DNA from: Lagopus muta
Taxonomy: Eukaryota; Chordata; Aves; Galliformes; Phasianidae
Assembly: GCF_023343835.1 (NCBI RefSeq)
Contig: NC_064466.1
Coordinates: forward strand, 186,001 to 250,000
Direction of reading: 5' to 3'
Length of the DNA stretch: 64,000 bases
Shown here: positions 34,096-44,600 of the stretch, one piece after another
How positions within the stretch are numbered: position 1 is the stretch's first letter
Layout of the letters: every line of letters starts with the position of its first letter
Made by a program: the position numbers and the translations under genes
Notes under the pieces: generated by a model
Database searches by the model: none
Told to the model about the DNA's origin: nothing
Seen by the model: the letters and a program-made list of their open reading frames with translations, nothing else

Positions 34096-35600
34096 ATGGG
34101 AATGGGAATGAGGAGGGGGATGGAGATGGGGTGGGGATGGGGTGGGATGGGATGGGATGGGATGGGGATGGGATGGGGATGGGGATGGGATGGGGTGGGA
34201 TGGGATGGGATGGGATGGGATGGGGTGGGGTGGGATGGGATGGGATGGGATGGGATGGGATGGGGATGGGGATGGGATGGGGTGGGATGGGATGGGGTGG
34301 GGATGGGGATGGGGTGGGGATGGGGTGGGATGGGGTGGAAATAGGGATAGGGATAGGGATAGGGATAGGGATAGGGATAGGGATAGGGATAGGGACAGGG
34401 AGAGGGATAGGGATAGGGAGAGGGATGGGGATAGGGATAGGGGTAGGGGTAGGGATAGGGATAGGGGTAGGGATAGGGGTAGGGGTAGCGGTAGGGGTAG
34501 GGTGAGAATGGGATGGGATGGGATGGGATGGGATGGGATGGGATGGGATGGGATGGGATGGGATGGGATGGGGAGGGAGACTAACAGGAATGGGGGAGAA
34601 GGGAATGAGTTGGGATGGAATAAGGTGGGATGGGAATGAGGAGGGGATGGGGATGGGGATGGGGTGGGGATGGGGAGGGGATGGAATGGAATGGGACAGG
34701 GATAAGGTGGGAATGGGGATGGGGTGGCGATGGGGGGAGAAGGGAATGAGTTGGGTATGGGGCGGATGGAATGAGGTGGGATGGGAATGGGAATAAGGAG
34801 GGGGTGGAGATGGGGTGGGGATGGGATAGGGATAGGGTGGGAATGGGAATGGGATGAAGATGGGAATAAGATGGGAATTGGGATGGGATGGGATGGGATG
34901 GGATGGGATGGGATGGGATGGGATGGGATGGGATGGGATGGGGTGGGATGGGATGGGGATGGGATGGGATGGGATGGGATGGATGGGATGGGATGGGATG
35001 GGGAGGGAGAGTAACAGGGATGGGGGAGAAGGGAATGAGTTGGGATGGGGTGGGATGGAATAAGGTGGGATGGTAATGAGAATGAGGAGGGGATTGGGAT
35101 GGGGAGGGGATAGGAATGGGATGGGAATGGGGATGGGGTGAAATGGAATGGGACAGGGATAAGGTGGGAATGGGGATGGGGTGGCGATGGGGGAGATGGG
35201 AATGAGTTGGTATGGGGTGGGATGGAATGAGGTGGGATGGGAATGGGAATAAGGAGGGGGTGGAGATGGGGTGGGGATGGGATAGGGAAAGGGTGGGAAT
35301 GGGAATGGGATGAAGATGGCAATAAGATGGGAATTGGGATGGGATGGGATGGGATGGGATGGGATGGGATGGAGGGTGGGATGGGATGGGATGGGATGGG
35401 ATGGGATGGGATGGGATGGGGTGGGATGGGAATGGGGATGGGATGGGATGGGATGGGATGGGATGGGATGGGATGGGATGGGATGGGATGGGGATGGGGA
35501 TGGGATGGGATGGGATGGGGTTGGGATGAGGATAGAAGTGGGAACGGGGATAGGAATAGGAATGAGAATATGATGGGATGGAAGGAGAGGGGAGGAGAGG
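34096..35600. repeat. (GGGAT)n / (GGGATA)n array with about 456-bp higher-order unit
   Basis: Almost pure G-rich pentamer GGGAT, with a hexamer block GGGATA at about 34335-34500. The segment with GGAATAAGGAGGGGGTGGAG occurs at about 34790 and 35246, and the GAGAAGGGAATGAGTTGGG segment recurs too, showing a 456-bp duplication. Predicted proline/histidine/serine proteins on the minus strand are artefacts. Confidence 0.96.
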
Positions 35601-35925
35601 AGGGACGAAACAGCCCAAAACGGGGAGAAAGAGAAGGAGAGAGCCATCGAAATCAACTCCTTTTAATTCCACCCCTAATTAAGGAGGACAAATGAATAAA
35701 TAAAGTCCTTCCCCCCCCCCCCCTCCCCAACTCCCCCCCATTGGAAATACTGAAATCCATCCCCAGTCGTGCTCAGGGGCACATCTGCATATTTCTTTCA
35801 TTTAGCACTGATTGTGGAGACGGCGTTTTAATTTCCTGCGCCCCGCAAAAACGAACGGCGGCGAGGGGGGGGGGGGGGGGGAGCTGCGCCTAATTAACGT
35901 CATTAATCACGGCGTGGGCAGCCCC
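35601..35925. other. Unique AT-rich island, candidate regulatory element
   Basis: Contains TTTTAATTCC, CCTAATTAAGG, CATATTTCTTTCATTTAGC and, after a G run (35866-35881), CCTAATTAACGTCATTAATCA. These homeodomain-type motifs lie between two satellite arrays in the presumed LMX1-like intron. Function is inferred only. Confidence 0.45.
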
Positions 35926-36450
35926 ACAAGCAATAGGGCAGCCCCACAAGTAATAGGGTAGCAGTGATGAACCTATAAGCCATAGAGCAGTTGTGCTAAA
36001 CCTATAAGTAATAGGGCAGCCCCACAAGCAACAGGGCAACCCCACAAGGAACAGGGCAGTCCCACAAGGAATAGGGCAGCCCCATAAGGATTAGGGCAGC
36101 CCCACAAGGATTAGGGCAGCCCCACAAGTAATAGGGTAGCAGTGACGAACCTATAAGCCATAGGGGCAGTTGTGATAAACCTATAAGTAATAGGGCAGCC
36201 CCACAAGCAACAGAGCAACCCCACAAGGAACAGGGCAGTCCCACAAGGATTAGGGCAGCCCCACAAGCAACAGGGCAACCCCACAAGGAACAGGGCAAGT
36301 CCCACAAGCAATAGGGCAGCCCCACAAGCAATAGGGCAGCCCCATAAGGATTAGGGCAGCCCCACAATGAATAGGGCAGCCCCACAAGCAATAGGGCAGC
36401 CCCATAAGGATTAGGGCAGCCCCATAAGCAATAGGGCAGCCCCACACCTC
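35925..36450. repeat. 20-bp GGGCAGCCCCACAAGCAATA minisatellite
   Basis: About 24 copies. A non-canonical stretch with AGTGATGAACCTATAAGCCA appears at about 35963 and 36140, so about 177 bp is duplicated. Confidence 0.94.
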
Positions 36451-36984
36451 CTCCAGCCGCTCTCAGCCCCGCTCCGTTTCGGTTCCACCCGCGCAGAGCA
36501 GAGGAGCAGAGCAGAGCAGCGGGGACGGCTGCCAAAACTTCAACACCATCCCCCCCCCTCCCCCCCCATAACTTCCCCAACCCCACAAAACCCCCCTGGC
36601 CCTAAACCCCCCCCCTCCCCCCCCTTCTCCCCCCCCCCAACGCCGCCGGTCCTCCCAGCATCACAACTTCAAGGGGCGGCCGATCGCCATCCATCATCGG
36701 GACGTTTCATCTCCGCAGCCCCCGGCCGCGATCCCATCCCGTCCCCCCCCTCCTCGTCCCCCCCCCCCCCAGCGCAGCTGCAGCCTTATCTGGGGATGGA
36801 GGCACTTTGCGGGGGGGGGGGGGCGGGAGGTGGGAGGGGGGGTTGGGGGTCTTCGTTGGGGTCAGGGATGCTGGGATTTTGGGGGGGGGTTGGGAGGGGC
36901 GGAGGGGAGGGGGGGTGAAAGGTGGAGGAAGAGCGGCCGGCTGTTGTTGTGGGGATGGAGAGCAAAAGTGCCTGCATGACTGCT
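36450..36984. other. GC-rich unique island
   Basis: CpG-containing sequence with many C and G runs, for example GGGGCGGCCGATCGCCATCC near 36672. It could be a promoter or CpG island, but no coding exon was recognised on either strand. Confidence 0.4.
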
Positions 36985-39900
36985 GCCATCAGTGCACAAC
37001 TACAGCCATCAGTGCTTAATTACAGCCATCAGTACACGATTACAGCCATCAGTGCTTAATTACAGCCATCAGTGCACATCTACAGCCATCAGTGCTCAAC
37101 TACAGCCATCAGTGCACAACTACAGCCATCAGTGCTTAATTACAGCCATCAGTACACGATTACAGCCATCAGTGCACAACTACAGCCATCAGTGCACAAC
37201 TACAGCAGTCAGTGCACAACTACAGCCATCAGTGCACAACTACAGCCATCAGTGCTTAATTACAGCCATCAGTACACGATTACAGCCATCAGTGCTTAAT
37301 TACAGCCATCAGTGCTCAACTACAGCCATCAGTGCTCAACTACAGCCATCAGTGCACAACTACAGCCATCAGTGCTCAACTACAGCCATCAGTGCTCAAC
37401 TACAGCCATCAGTGCACAACTACAGCCATAAGTGCTTAATTACAGCCGTCAGTGCACAACTACAGCTGTCAGTGCACAACTACAGCCATCAGTGCTCAAC
37501 TACAGCTGTCAGTGCACAACTACAGCCATCAGTGCACAACTACAGCCATCAGTGCTCAACTACAGCTGTCAGTGCACAACTACAGCCATCAGTGCACAAC
37601 TACAGCCATAAGTGCACAACTACAGCCATAAGTGCACAACTACAGCCGTCAGTGCACAACTACAGCTGTCAGTGCACAACTACAGCCATCAGTGCACAAC
37701 TACAGCCGTCAGTGCACAACTACAGACATCAGTGCTCAACTACAGCCGTCAGTGCTCAACTACAGCCATCAGTGCACAACTACAGCCGTCAGTGCACAAC
37801 TACAGCCGTCAGTGCACAACTACAGCCATCAGTGCACAACTACAGCTGTCAGTGCTCAACTACAGCCGTCAGTGCTCAACTACAGCCGTCAGAGCTCAAC
37901 TACAGCCATCAGTGCTCAACTACAGCTGTCAGTGCACAACTACAGCCATCAGTGCACAACTACAGCCGTCAGTGCACAACTACAGACATCAGTGCTCAAC
38001 TACAGCCATCAGTGCTCAACTACAGCCATCAGTGCACAACTACAGCCGTCAGTGCACAACTACAGACATCAGTGCTCAACTACAGCCATCAGTGCTCAAC
38101 TACAGCCATCAGTGCTCAACTACAGCCATCAGTGCTCAACTACAGCTGTCAGTGCACAACTACAGCCATCAGTGCTCAGCTACAGCCATCAGTGCTCAAC
38201 TACAGCTGTCAGAGCTCAACTACAGCCGTCAGTGCACAACTACAGCCATCAGTGCTCAGCTACAGCCATCAGTGCTCAACTACAGCTGTCAGTGCACTTC
38301 TACAGCCGTCAGTGCACAACTACAGCCGTCAGTGCACAACTACAGCTGTCAGTGCTCAACTACAGCCATCAGTGCACAACTACAGCCATCAGTGCTCAAC
38401 TACAGCCATCAGTGCTCAATTACAGCTGTCAGTGCTCAACTACAGCCATCAGTGCTCAACTACAGCCGTCAGTGCACAGCTACAGCCGTCAGTGCTTAAT
38501 TACAGCCATCAGTGCACAACTACAGCCGTCAGAGCACAACTACAGCCATCAGTGCTCAACTACAGCCGTCAGTGCACAACTACAGCCATCAGTGCACAAC
38601 TACAGCCATCAGTGCACAACTACAGCCGTCAGTGCACAACTACAGCCGTCAGTGCACAACTACAGCTGTCAGTGCACAACTACAGCTGTCAGTGCTCAAC
38701 TACAACCGTCAGTGCACAAACGACAGCCATCAGTGCACAACGACAGCCATCAGTGCACAACTACAGCCATCAGTGCACAGCTACAAGCCATCAGTGCTCA
38801 ACTACAGCCATTAGTGCACAACTACAGCCATCAGTGCTCAACTACAGCCATCAGTGCACAACTACAGCTGTCAGTGCACAACTACAGCCATCAGTGCACA
38901 ACTACAGCCATCAGTGCTCAACTACAACCGTCAGTGCACAACTACAGCCATCAGTGCACAACTACAGCCATCAGTGCACAACTACAGCCGTCAGTGCACA
39001 TCTTACAGCCATCAGTGCACCAACTACAGCCATCAGTGCACAACTACAGCCGTCAGTGCACAACTACAGCCATCAGTGCTCAACTACAGCCATCAGTGCT
39101 TAATTACAGCCGTCAGTGCACAACTACAGCCGTCAGTGCACAACTACAGCCATCAGTGCTTAATTACAGCCATCAGTGCTCAACTACAGCCATCAGTGCT
39201 CAACTACAGCCGTCAGTGCACAACTACAGCCATCAGTGCACAACTACAGCTGTCAGTGCACAACTACAGCCATCAGTGCACAACTACAGCCATCAGTGCT
39301 CAACGACAGCCATCAGTGCACAACTACAGCCGTCAATGCACAACTACAGCTGTCAGTGCTCAACTACAGCCATCAGTGCAACAACTACAGCCATCAGTGC
39401 TTAATTACAGCCATCAGTGCTCAACTACAGCCGTCACTGCACAACTACAGCCGTCAGTGCACAACTACAGCAGTCAGTGCTCAACTACAGCCGTCAGTGC
39501 ACATCTACAGCCATCAGTGCACAACTACAGCCATCAGTGCACAACTACAGCCGTCAGTGCACAACTACAGCCATCAGTGCTCAACTACAGCCATCAGTGC
39601 TTAATTACAGCCGTCAGTGCACAACTACAGCCGTCAGTGCACAACTACAGCCATCAGTGCTTAATTACAGCCATCAGTGCTCAACTACAGCCATCAGTGC
39701 TCAACTACAGCCGTCAGTGCACAACTACAGCCATCAGTGCACAACTACAGCTGTCAGTGCACAACTACAGCCATCAGTGCACAACTACAGCCATCAGTGC
39801 TCAACGACAGCCATCAGTGCACAACTACAGCCGTCAATGCACAACTACAGCTGTCAGTGCTCAACTACAGCCATCAGTGCACAACTACAGCCATCAGTGC

Positions 39901-40405
39901 TTAATTACAGCCATCAGTGCTCAACTACAGCCGTCACTGCACAACTACAGCCGTCAGTGCACAACTACAGCAGTCAGTGCTCAACTACAGCCGTCAGTGC
40001 ACAACTACAGCCATAAGTGCTCAACTACAGCCATCAGTGCACAACTACAGCCGTCAGTGCACAACTACAGCCATCAGTGCACAACTACAGCCATCAGTGC
40101 TCAACTACAGCCGTCAGTGCACATCTACAGCCATCAGTGCTCAACTACAGCCATCAGTGCTTAATTACAGCCATCAGTGCACAACTACAGCCATCAGTGC
40201 ACAACTACAGCCGTCACTGCACAACTACAGCCGTCAGTGCACATCTACAGCCATCAGTGCTCAACTACAGCCATCAGTGCTTAATTACAGCCATCAGTGC
40301 TTAATTACAGCCATCAGTGCTCAACTACAGCCGTCAGTGCTCAACTACAGCCATCAGTGCTTAATTACAGCCATCAGTGCACAACTACAGCCGTCAGTGC
40401 ACACT
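36985..40405. repeat. 20-bp satellite, second array (about 170 copies)
   Basis: Unit ACAGCCATCAGTGCACAACT with variants at fixed positions (CCGTC, CTGTC, GCTCAAC, GCTTAAT). It is related to the array at 32.5-34.1 kb. A 501-bp higher-order repeat is visible, for example ATCAGTGCTTAATTACAGCC at about 39092 and 39593. Open frames up to 703 codons result from the unit having no stops. Confidence 0.97.
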
Positions 40406-40429
40406 TGTAGCTTTCGCTGCACAAACTCA

Positions 40430-40951
40430 GCCTCCAACACACAACCTGACAACAGCGTTCCATCCCAACCCCGCAGCCGTCGCTCCATCCCAAACCCACA
40501 GACATTCCTCCACCCCAAACCCCACATCCCCCCCATCCCTGACCCCCCATCCCCTCCATCCCTGACCCCACACCCCCCTCCCCACCTCAAACTCCACATG
40601 CCCCCACCCCATCCCTGACCCCACATCCCCCCCATCCCTCTTCCCCCCAATCCCTGACCCTACATCCCCCCTGATCCCACCCCAAACCCCTCATGCCCCC
40701 ACCCCACCCTTGACCCCACATCCCCCACCCCATCCCTGACCCCACATCCCCCCCCTCCCCAAACCCCACATCCCTCACCCCACACCTGACCCCACATCCC
40801 CCCACCCCTGACCCTACATCCCCCCCCACCCCACCCCAAACTCCACATCCCCCCCCATCCCAGACCCCACACCCCCCTCCCCTCCCCAAACCCCACATGC
40901 CCCCACCCCATCCTTGACCCCACATCCCCTCCATCCCTGACACTACATCCC
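40430..40951. repeat. C-rich minisatellite left of the gap
   Basis: Units of about 25 bp, CCCCACCCCATCCCTGACC and CCACATCCCCCC, running into the N gap. Confidence 0.9.
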
Positions 40952-41451
40952 NNNNNNNNNNNNNNNNNNNNNNNNNNNNNNNNNNNNNNNNNNNNNNNNN
41001 NNNNNNNNNNNNNNNNNNNNNNNNNNNNNNNNNNNNNNNNNNNNNNNNNNNNNNNNNNNNNNNNNNNNNNNNNNNNNNNNNNNNNNNNNNNNNNNNNNNN
41101 NNNNNNNNNNNNNNNNNNNNNNNNNNNNNNNNNNNNNNNNNNNNNNNNNNNNNNNNNNNNNNNNNNNNNNNNNNNNNNNNNNNNNNNNNNNNNNNNNNNN
41201 NNNNNNNNNNNNNNNNNNNNNNNNNNNNNNNNNNNNNNNNNNNNNNNNNNNNNNNNNNNNNNNNNNNNNNNNNNNNNNNNNNNNNNNNNNNNNNNNNNNN
41301 NNNNNNNNNNNNNNNNNNNNNNNNNNNNNNNNNNNNNNNNNNNNNNNNNNNNNNNNNNNNNNNNNNNNNNNNNNNNNNNNNNNNNNNNNNNNNNNNNNNN
41401 NNNNNNNNNNNNNNNNNNNNNNNNNNNNNNNNNNNNNNNNNNNNNNNNNNN
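40952..41451. other. Assembly gap of 500 N
   Basis: Exactly 500 N, a typical placeholder for a gap of unknown size, with different repeat arrays on the two sides. Reading frames that span it are meaningless. Confidence 0.99.
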
Positions 41452-43925
41452 AGAAATCCCCAGAGGCTCAAGAGATTCTGAGGACCCCATGAAGACCCCA
41501 AGAGATTCAAGGAGACCTTGGAGGCCCCAAAATACTCAAGGAGACACCATGGAGACCCCAAAAGATGCTCAAGGGGATTCTGATGAGCCCATGGGGACCC
41601 CAAGAATCTGAAGGAGACCCCAATAAATGCCAAGAGGCTCAAGAGATTCTGAGGAGCCCGTGAAGACCCCAAGAGATTGAAGGAGACCTTGAAGACCCCA
41701 AGAGATTGAAGGAGACCTAGGAGGTCCCAAGGCACTCAAGGAGACCTTGGAGGTCCCAAGGCGCTCAAGGAGACCCCATGGACCCCACAGAGACCCCAAG
41801 ATGCTCCAAGAGTCCCCAAAGAGCACAAAGAGACCCCAGGATGCTCAAAGAGATTCTGAGGAGTCCGTGAAGACCCCAAGAGGTTGAAAGAGACCTTGAA
41901 GGCCCCAAGAGATTGAAGGAGACCTTGAAGGCCCCAAAATACTCAAGGAGACCCCATGGAGACCCCAAAAGATGCTCAAGGGGATTCTGATGAGCCCATG
42001 GGGACCCCAAGAATCTGAAGGAGACCCCAAGAATCCTACAGAAATCCCCAGAGGCTCAAGAGATTCTGAGGAGCCCATGAAGACCCCAAGAGATTGAAGG
42101 AGACCTTGAAGGCCCCAAGAGATTCAAGGAGACCTTGGAGGTCCCAAAATACTCAAGGAGACCCCATGGACCCCACAGAGACCCCAAGATGTTCCAAGAG
42201 ACCCCAGAGTACACAAAGAGACCCCAGGATGCTCGAAGAGATTCTGAGGAGCCCGTGAAGACCCCAAGAGGTTGAAGGAGACCTTGAAGGCCCCAAAATA
42301 CTCAAGGAGACACCATGGAGACCCCAAAAGATGCTCAAGGGGATTCTGATGAGCCCATGGGGACCCCAAGAATCTGAAGGAGACCCCAAGGACCCTACAG
42401 AAATCCCCAGAGGCTCAAGAGATTCTGAGGAGCCCATGAAGACCCCAGGAGATTCAAGGAGACCCCATGGACCCCACAGAGACCCCGAGATGCTCCAAGA
42501 GACCCCAGAGGACACAAAGAGACCCCAGGATGCTCAAAGAGATTCTGAGGAGCCCGTGAAGACCCCAAGAGATTGAAGGAGACCTTGAAGACCCCAAGAG
42601 ATTGAAGGAGACGTTGGAGGCCCCAAAATACTCAAGGAGACCCCATGGAGACCCCAAAAGATGCTCAAGGGGACTCTGATGAGCCCATGGGGACCCCAAG
42701 AATCTGGAGGAGACCCCAAGGATCCTACAGAAATCCCAAGAGGCTCAAGAGATTCTGAGGACCCCCATGAAGACCCCAAGAGATTGAAGGAGACCTTGAA
42801 GGCCCCAAGAGATTCAAGGAGACCTTGGAGGTCCCAAAATACTCAAGGAGACACCATGGACCCCACAGAGACCCCAAGATGTTCCAAGAGACCCCAGAGG
42901 ACACAAAGAGACCCCAGGATGCTCGAAGAGATTCTGAGGAGCCCATGAAGACCCCAAGAGATTGAAGGAGACCTTGAAGGCCCCAAGAGATTCAAGGAGA
43001 CACCATGGAGACCCCAAAAGATGCTCAAGGGGATTCTGATGAGCCCATGGGGACCCCAAGAATCTGGAGGAGACCCCAAGGACCCTACAGAAATCCCCAG
43101 AGGCTCAAGAGATTCTGAGGAGCCCATGAAGACCCCAGGAGATTGAAGGAGACCTTGAAGGCCCCAAGGCGCTCAAGGAGACCCCATGGACCCCACAGAG
43201 ACCCCGAGATGCTCCAAGAGACCCCAGAGGACACAAAGAGACCCCAGGATGCTCGAAGAGATTCTGAGGAGCCCGTGAAGACCCCAAGAGATTGAAGGAG
43301 ACCTTGGAGGCCCCAAAATACTCAAGGAGACACCATGGAGACCCCAAAAGATGCTCAAGGGGACTCTGATGAGCCCATGGGGACCCCAAGAATCTGAAGG
43401 AGACCCCAAGAATCCTACAGAAATTCCAAGAGACTCAAGAGATTCAAGGAGACCTTGAAGGCCCCAAGGTGCTCAAGGAGACCCCATGGACCCCACAGAG
43501 ACCCCAAGATGCTCCAAGAGTCCCTAAAGAGCACAAAGAGACCCCAGGATGCTCAAAGAGATTCTGAGGAGTCCGTGAAGACCCCAAGAGGTTGAAAGAG
43601 ACCTTGAAGGCCCCAAGAGATTGAAGGAGACCTTGAAGGCCCCAAAATACTCAAGGAGACCCCATGGAGACCCCAAAAGATGCTCAAGGGGATTCTGATG
43701 AGCCCATGGGGACCCCAAGAATCTGAAGGAGACCCCAAGAAATCCCAAGAGGCTCAAGAGATTCAAGGATACCTTGAAGGCCCCAAGAGATTGAAGGAGA
43801 CCTTGAAGGCCCCAAAATACTCAAGGAGACCCCATGGAGACCCCAAAAGATGCTCAAGGAGACTCTGATGAGCCCATGGGGACCCCAAGAATCTGGAGGA
43901 GACCCCAAGGACCCTACAGAAATCC
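41452..43925. repeat. GAGACCCCAAGA minisatellite with higher-order units
   Basis: Subunits of about 24-27 bp (GATTGAAGGAGACCTTGAAG, GCCCCAA). A marker, GGGGATTCTGATGAGCCCAT, recurs at about 41574, 41971, 42336, 42668, 43026, 43365, 43687 and 43857, giving units of about 320-400 bp and one of 170 bp. Confidence 0.95.
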
Positions 43926-44449
43926 CACAGTTTTCAGCTTTGGGGTGCGTTGAACTGCCCACCCAGGGGCTGGGACCCCTCCGTTGGGTCTCAAAACCCC
44001 ATTTTAAGGCCCCTCGCAAGCTCAAACCTGATGTTTTTGGGTCCGTTCTCTCGCTTTTAGCATCCGACCTCCCATCCAGCCTCAAGAACAGGATTCAAAG
44101 GTCCATTTTTGGGGACAATTTCGGGCCATTTGGGGGCAGTTCCTCGCTCCAGCCTGATCTGCATCCACCGGTTCCCCCTTCTTAGGGTCACCAATGCGCC
44201 GGCCCCATAACCTCCTCCTCGTTTCCTACCCCAACGCCTGCATCCCTCCCTGACGCCCCCGACCCCATAACCTCCCTCCCCACCCCCCCCACACCCGCGT
44301 CCCTTCCCGCAGACTTTGGGCCCCACGGCCCACGCTGGGTCCCTTCCCCCCATCCATCGATCACCCTTGGGACCTTGGCCCCATTCCTCGCCCCGATCCC
44401 TGGATCCCGTCCCAGCAAATCCAACCCCGCAGCCTCGTCCTCGCCCTTT
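43926..44449. other. Unique sequence 3' of VAV1
   Basis: Non-repetitive DNA between the satellite and the VAV1 poly(A) signal. No gene recognised. Confidence 0.6.
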
Positions 44450-44455
44450 TTTATT
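44450..44455 (-). terminator. Candidate VAV1 poly(A) signal
   Basis: TTTATT on the plus strand, AATAAA on the minus strand, about 145 bp downstream of the VAV1 stop codon, implying a short 3' UTR. Confidence 0.75.
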
Positions 44456-44600
44456 GCTCTCTTTGGAGGCATAAATTAATTAAAGGGGGAAGGAGGGGAT
44501 GCAGTGACCTCAAAAAGGGGGGGGGGGGGGGTGCAGAAGGTGTGGGGTTGGTTGGGGGATGTAGGGGAGGGAAAGGGGGGGACATTGAGGGGTCCTGCGG

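Noticed and set aside
34335-34500. Interstitial telomere (TTAGGG)n
   Set aside because: The unit is GGGATA/TAGGGA with a single T context, not TTAGGG; it grades into GGGAT and GGGGTA repeats.
33808-35656. Proline/histidine/serine-rich frames over 500 codons on the minus strand
   Set aside because: Translation of CCCAT/ATCCC repeats; all frames are open because the unit has no stop.
36992-39103. 703-codon open frame rich in NYSHQCTTTA
   Set aside because: It is the 20-bp satellite read without stops; several frames and shifted copies give equally long frames. No start context, splice signals or non-repeat sequence.
40587-41735. Reading frames spanning the N gap
   Set aside because: Translated N is not evidence; both flanks are minisatellite.
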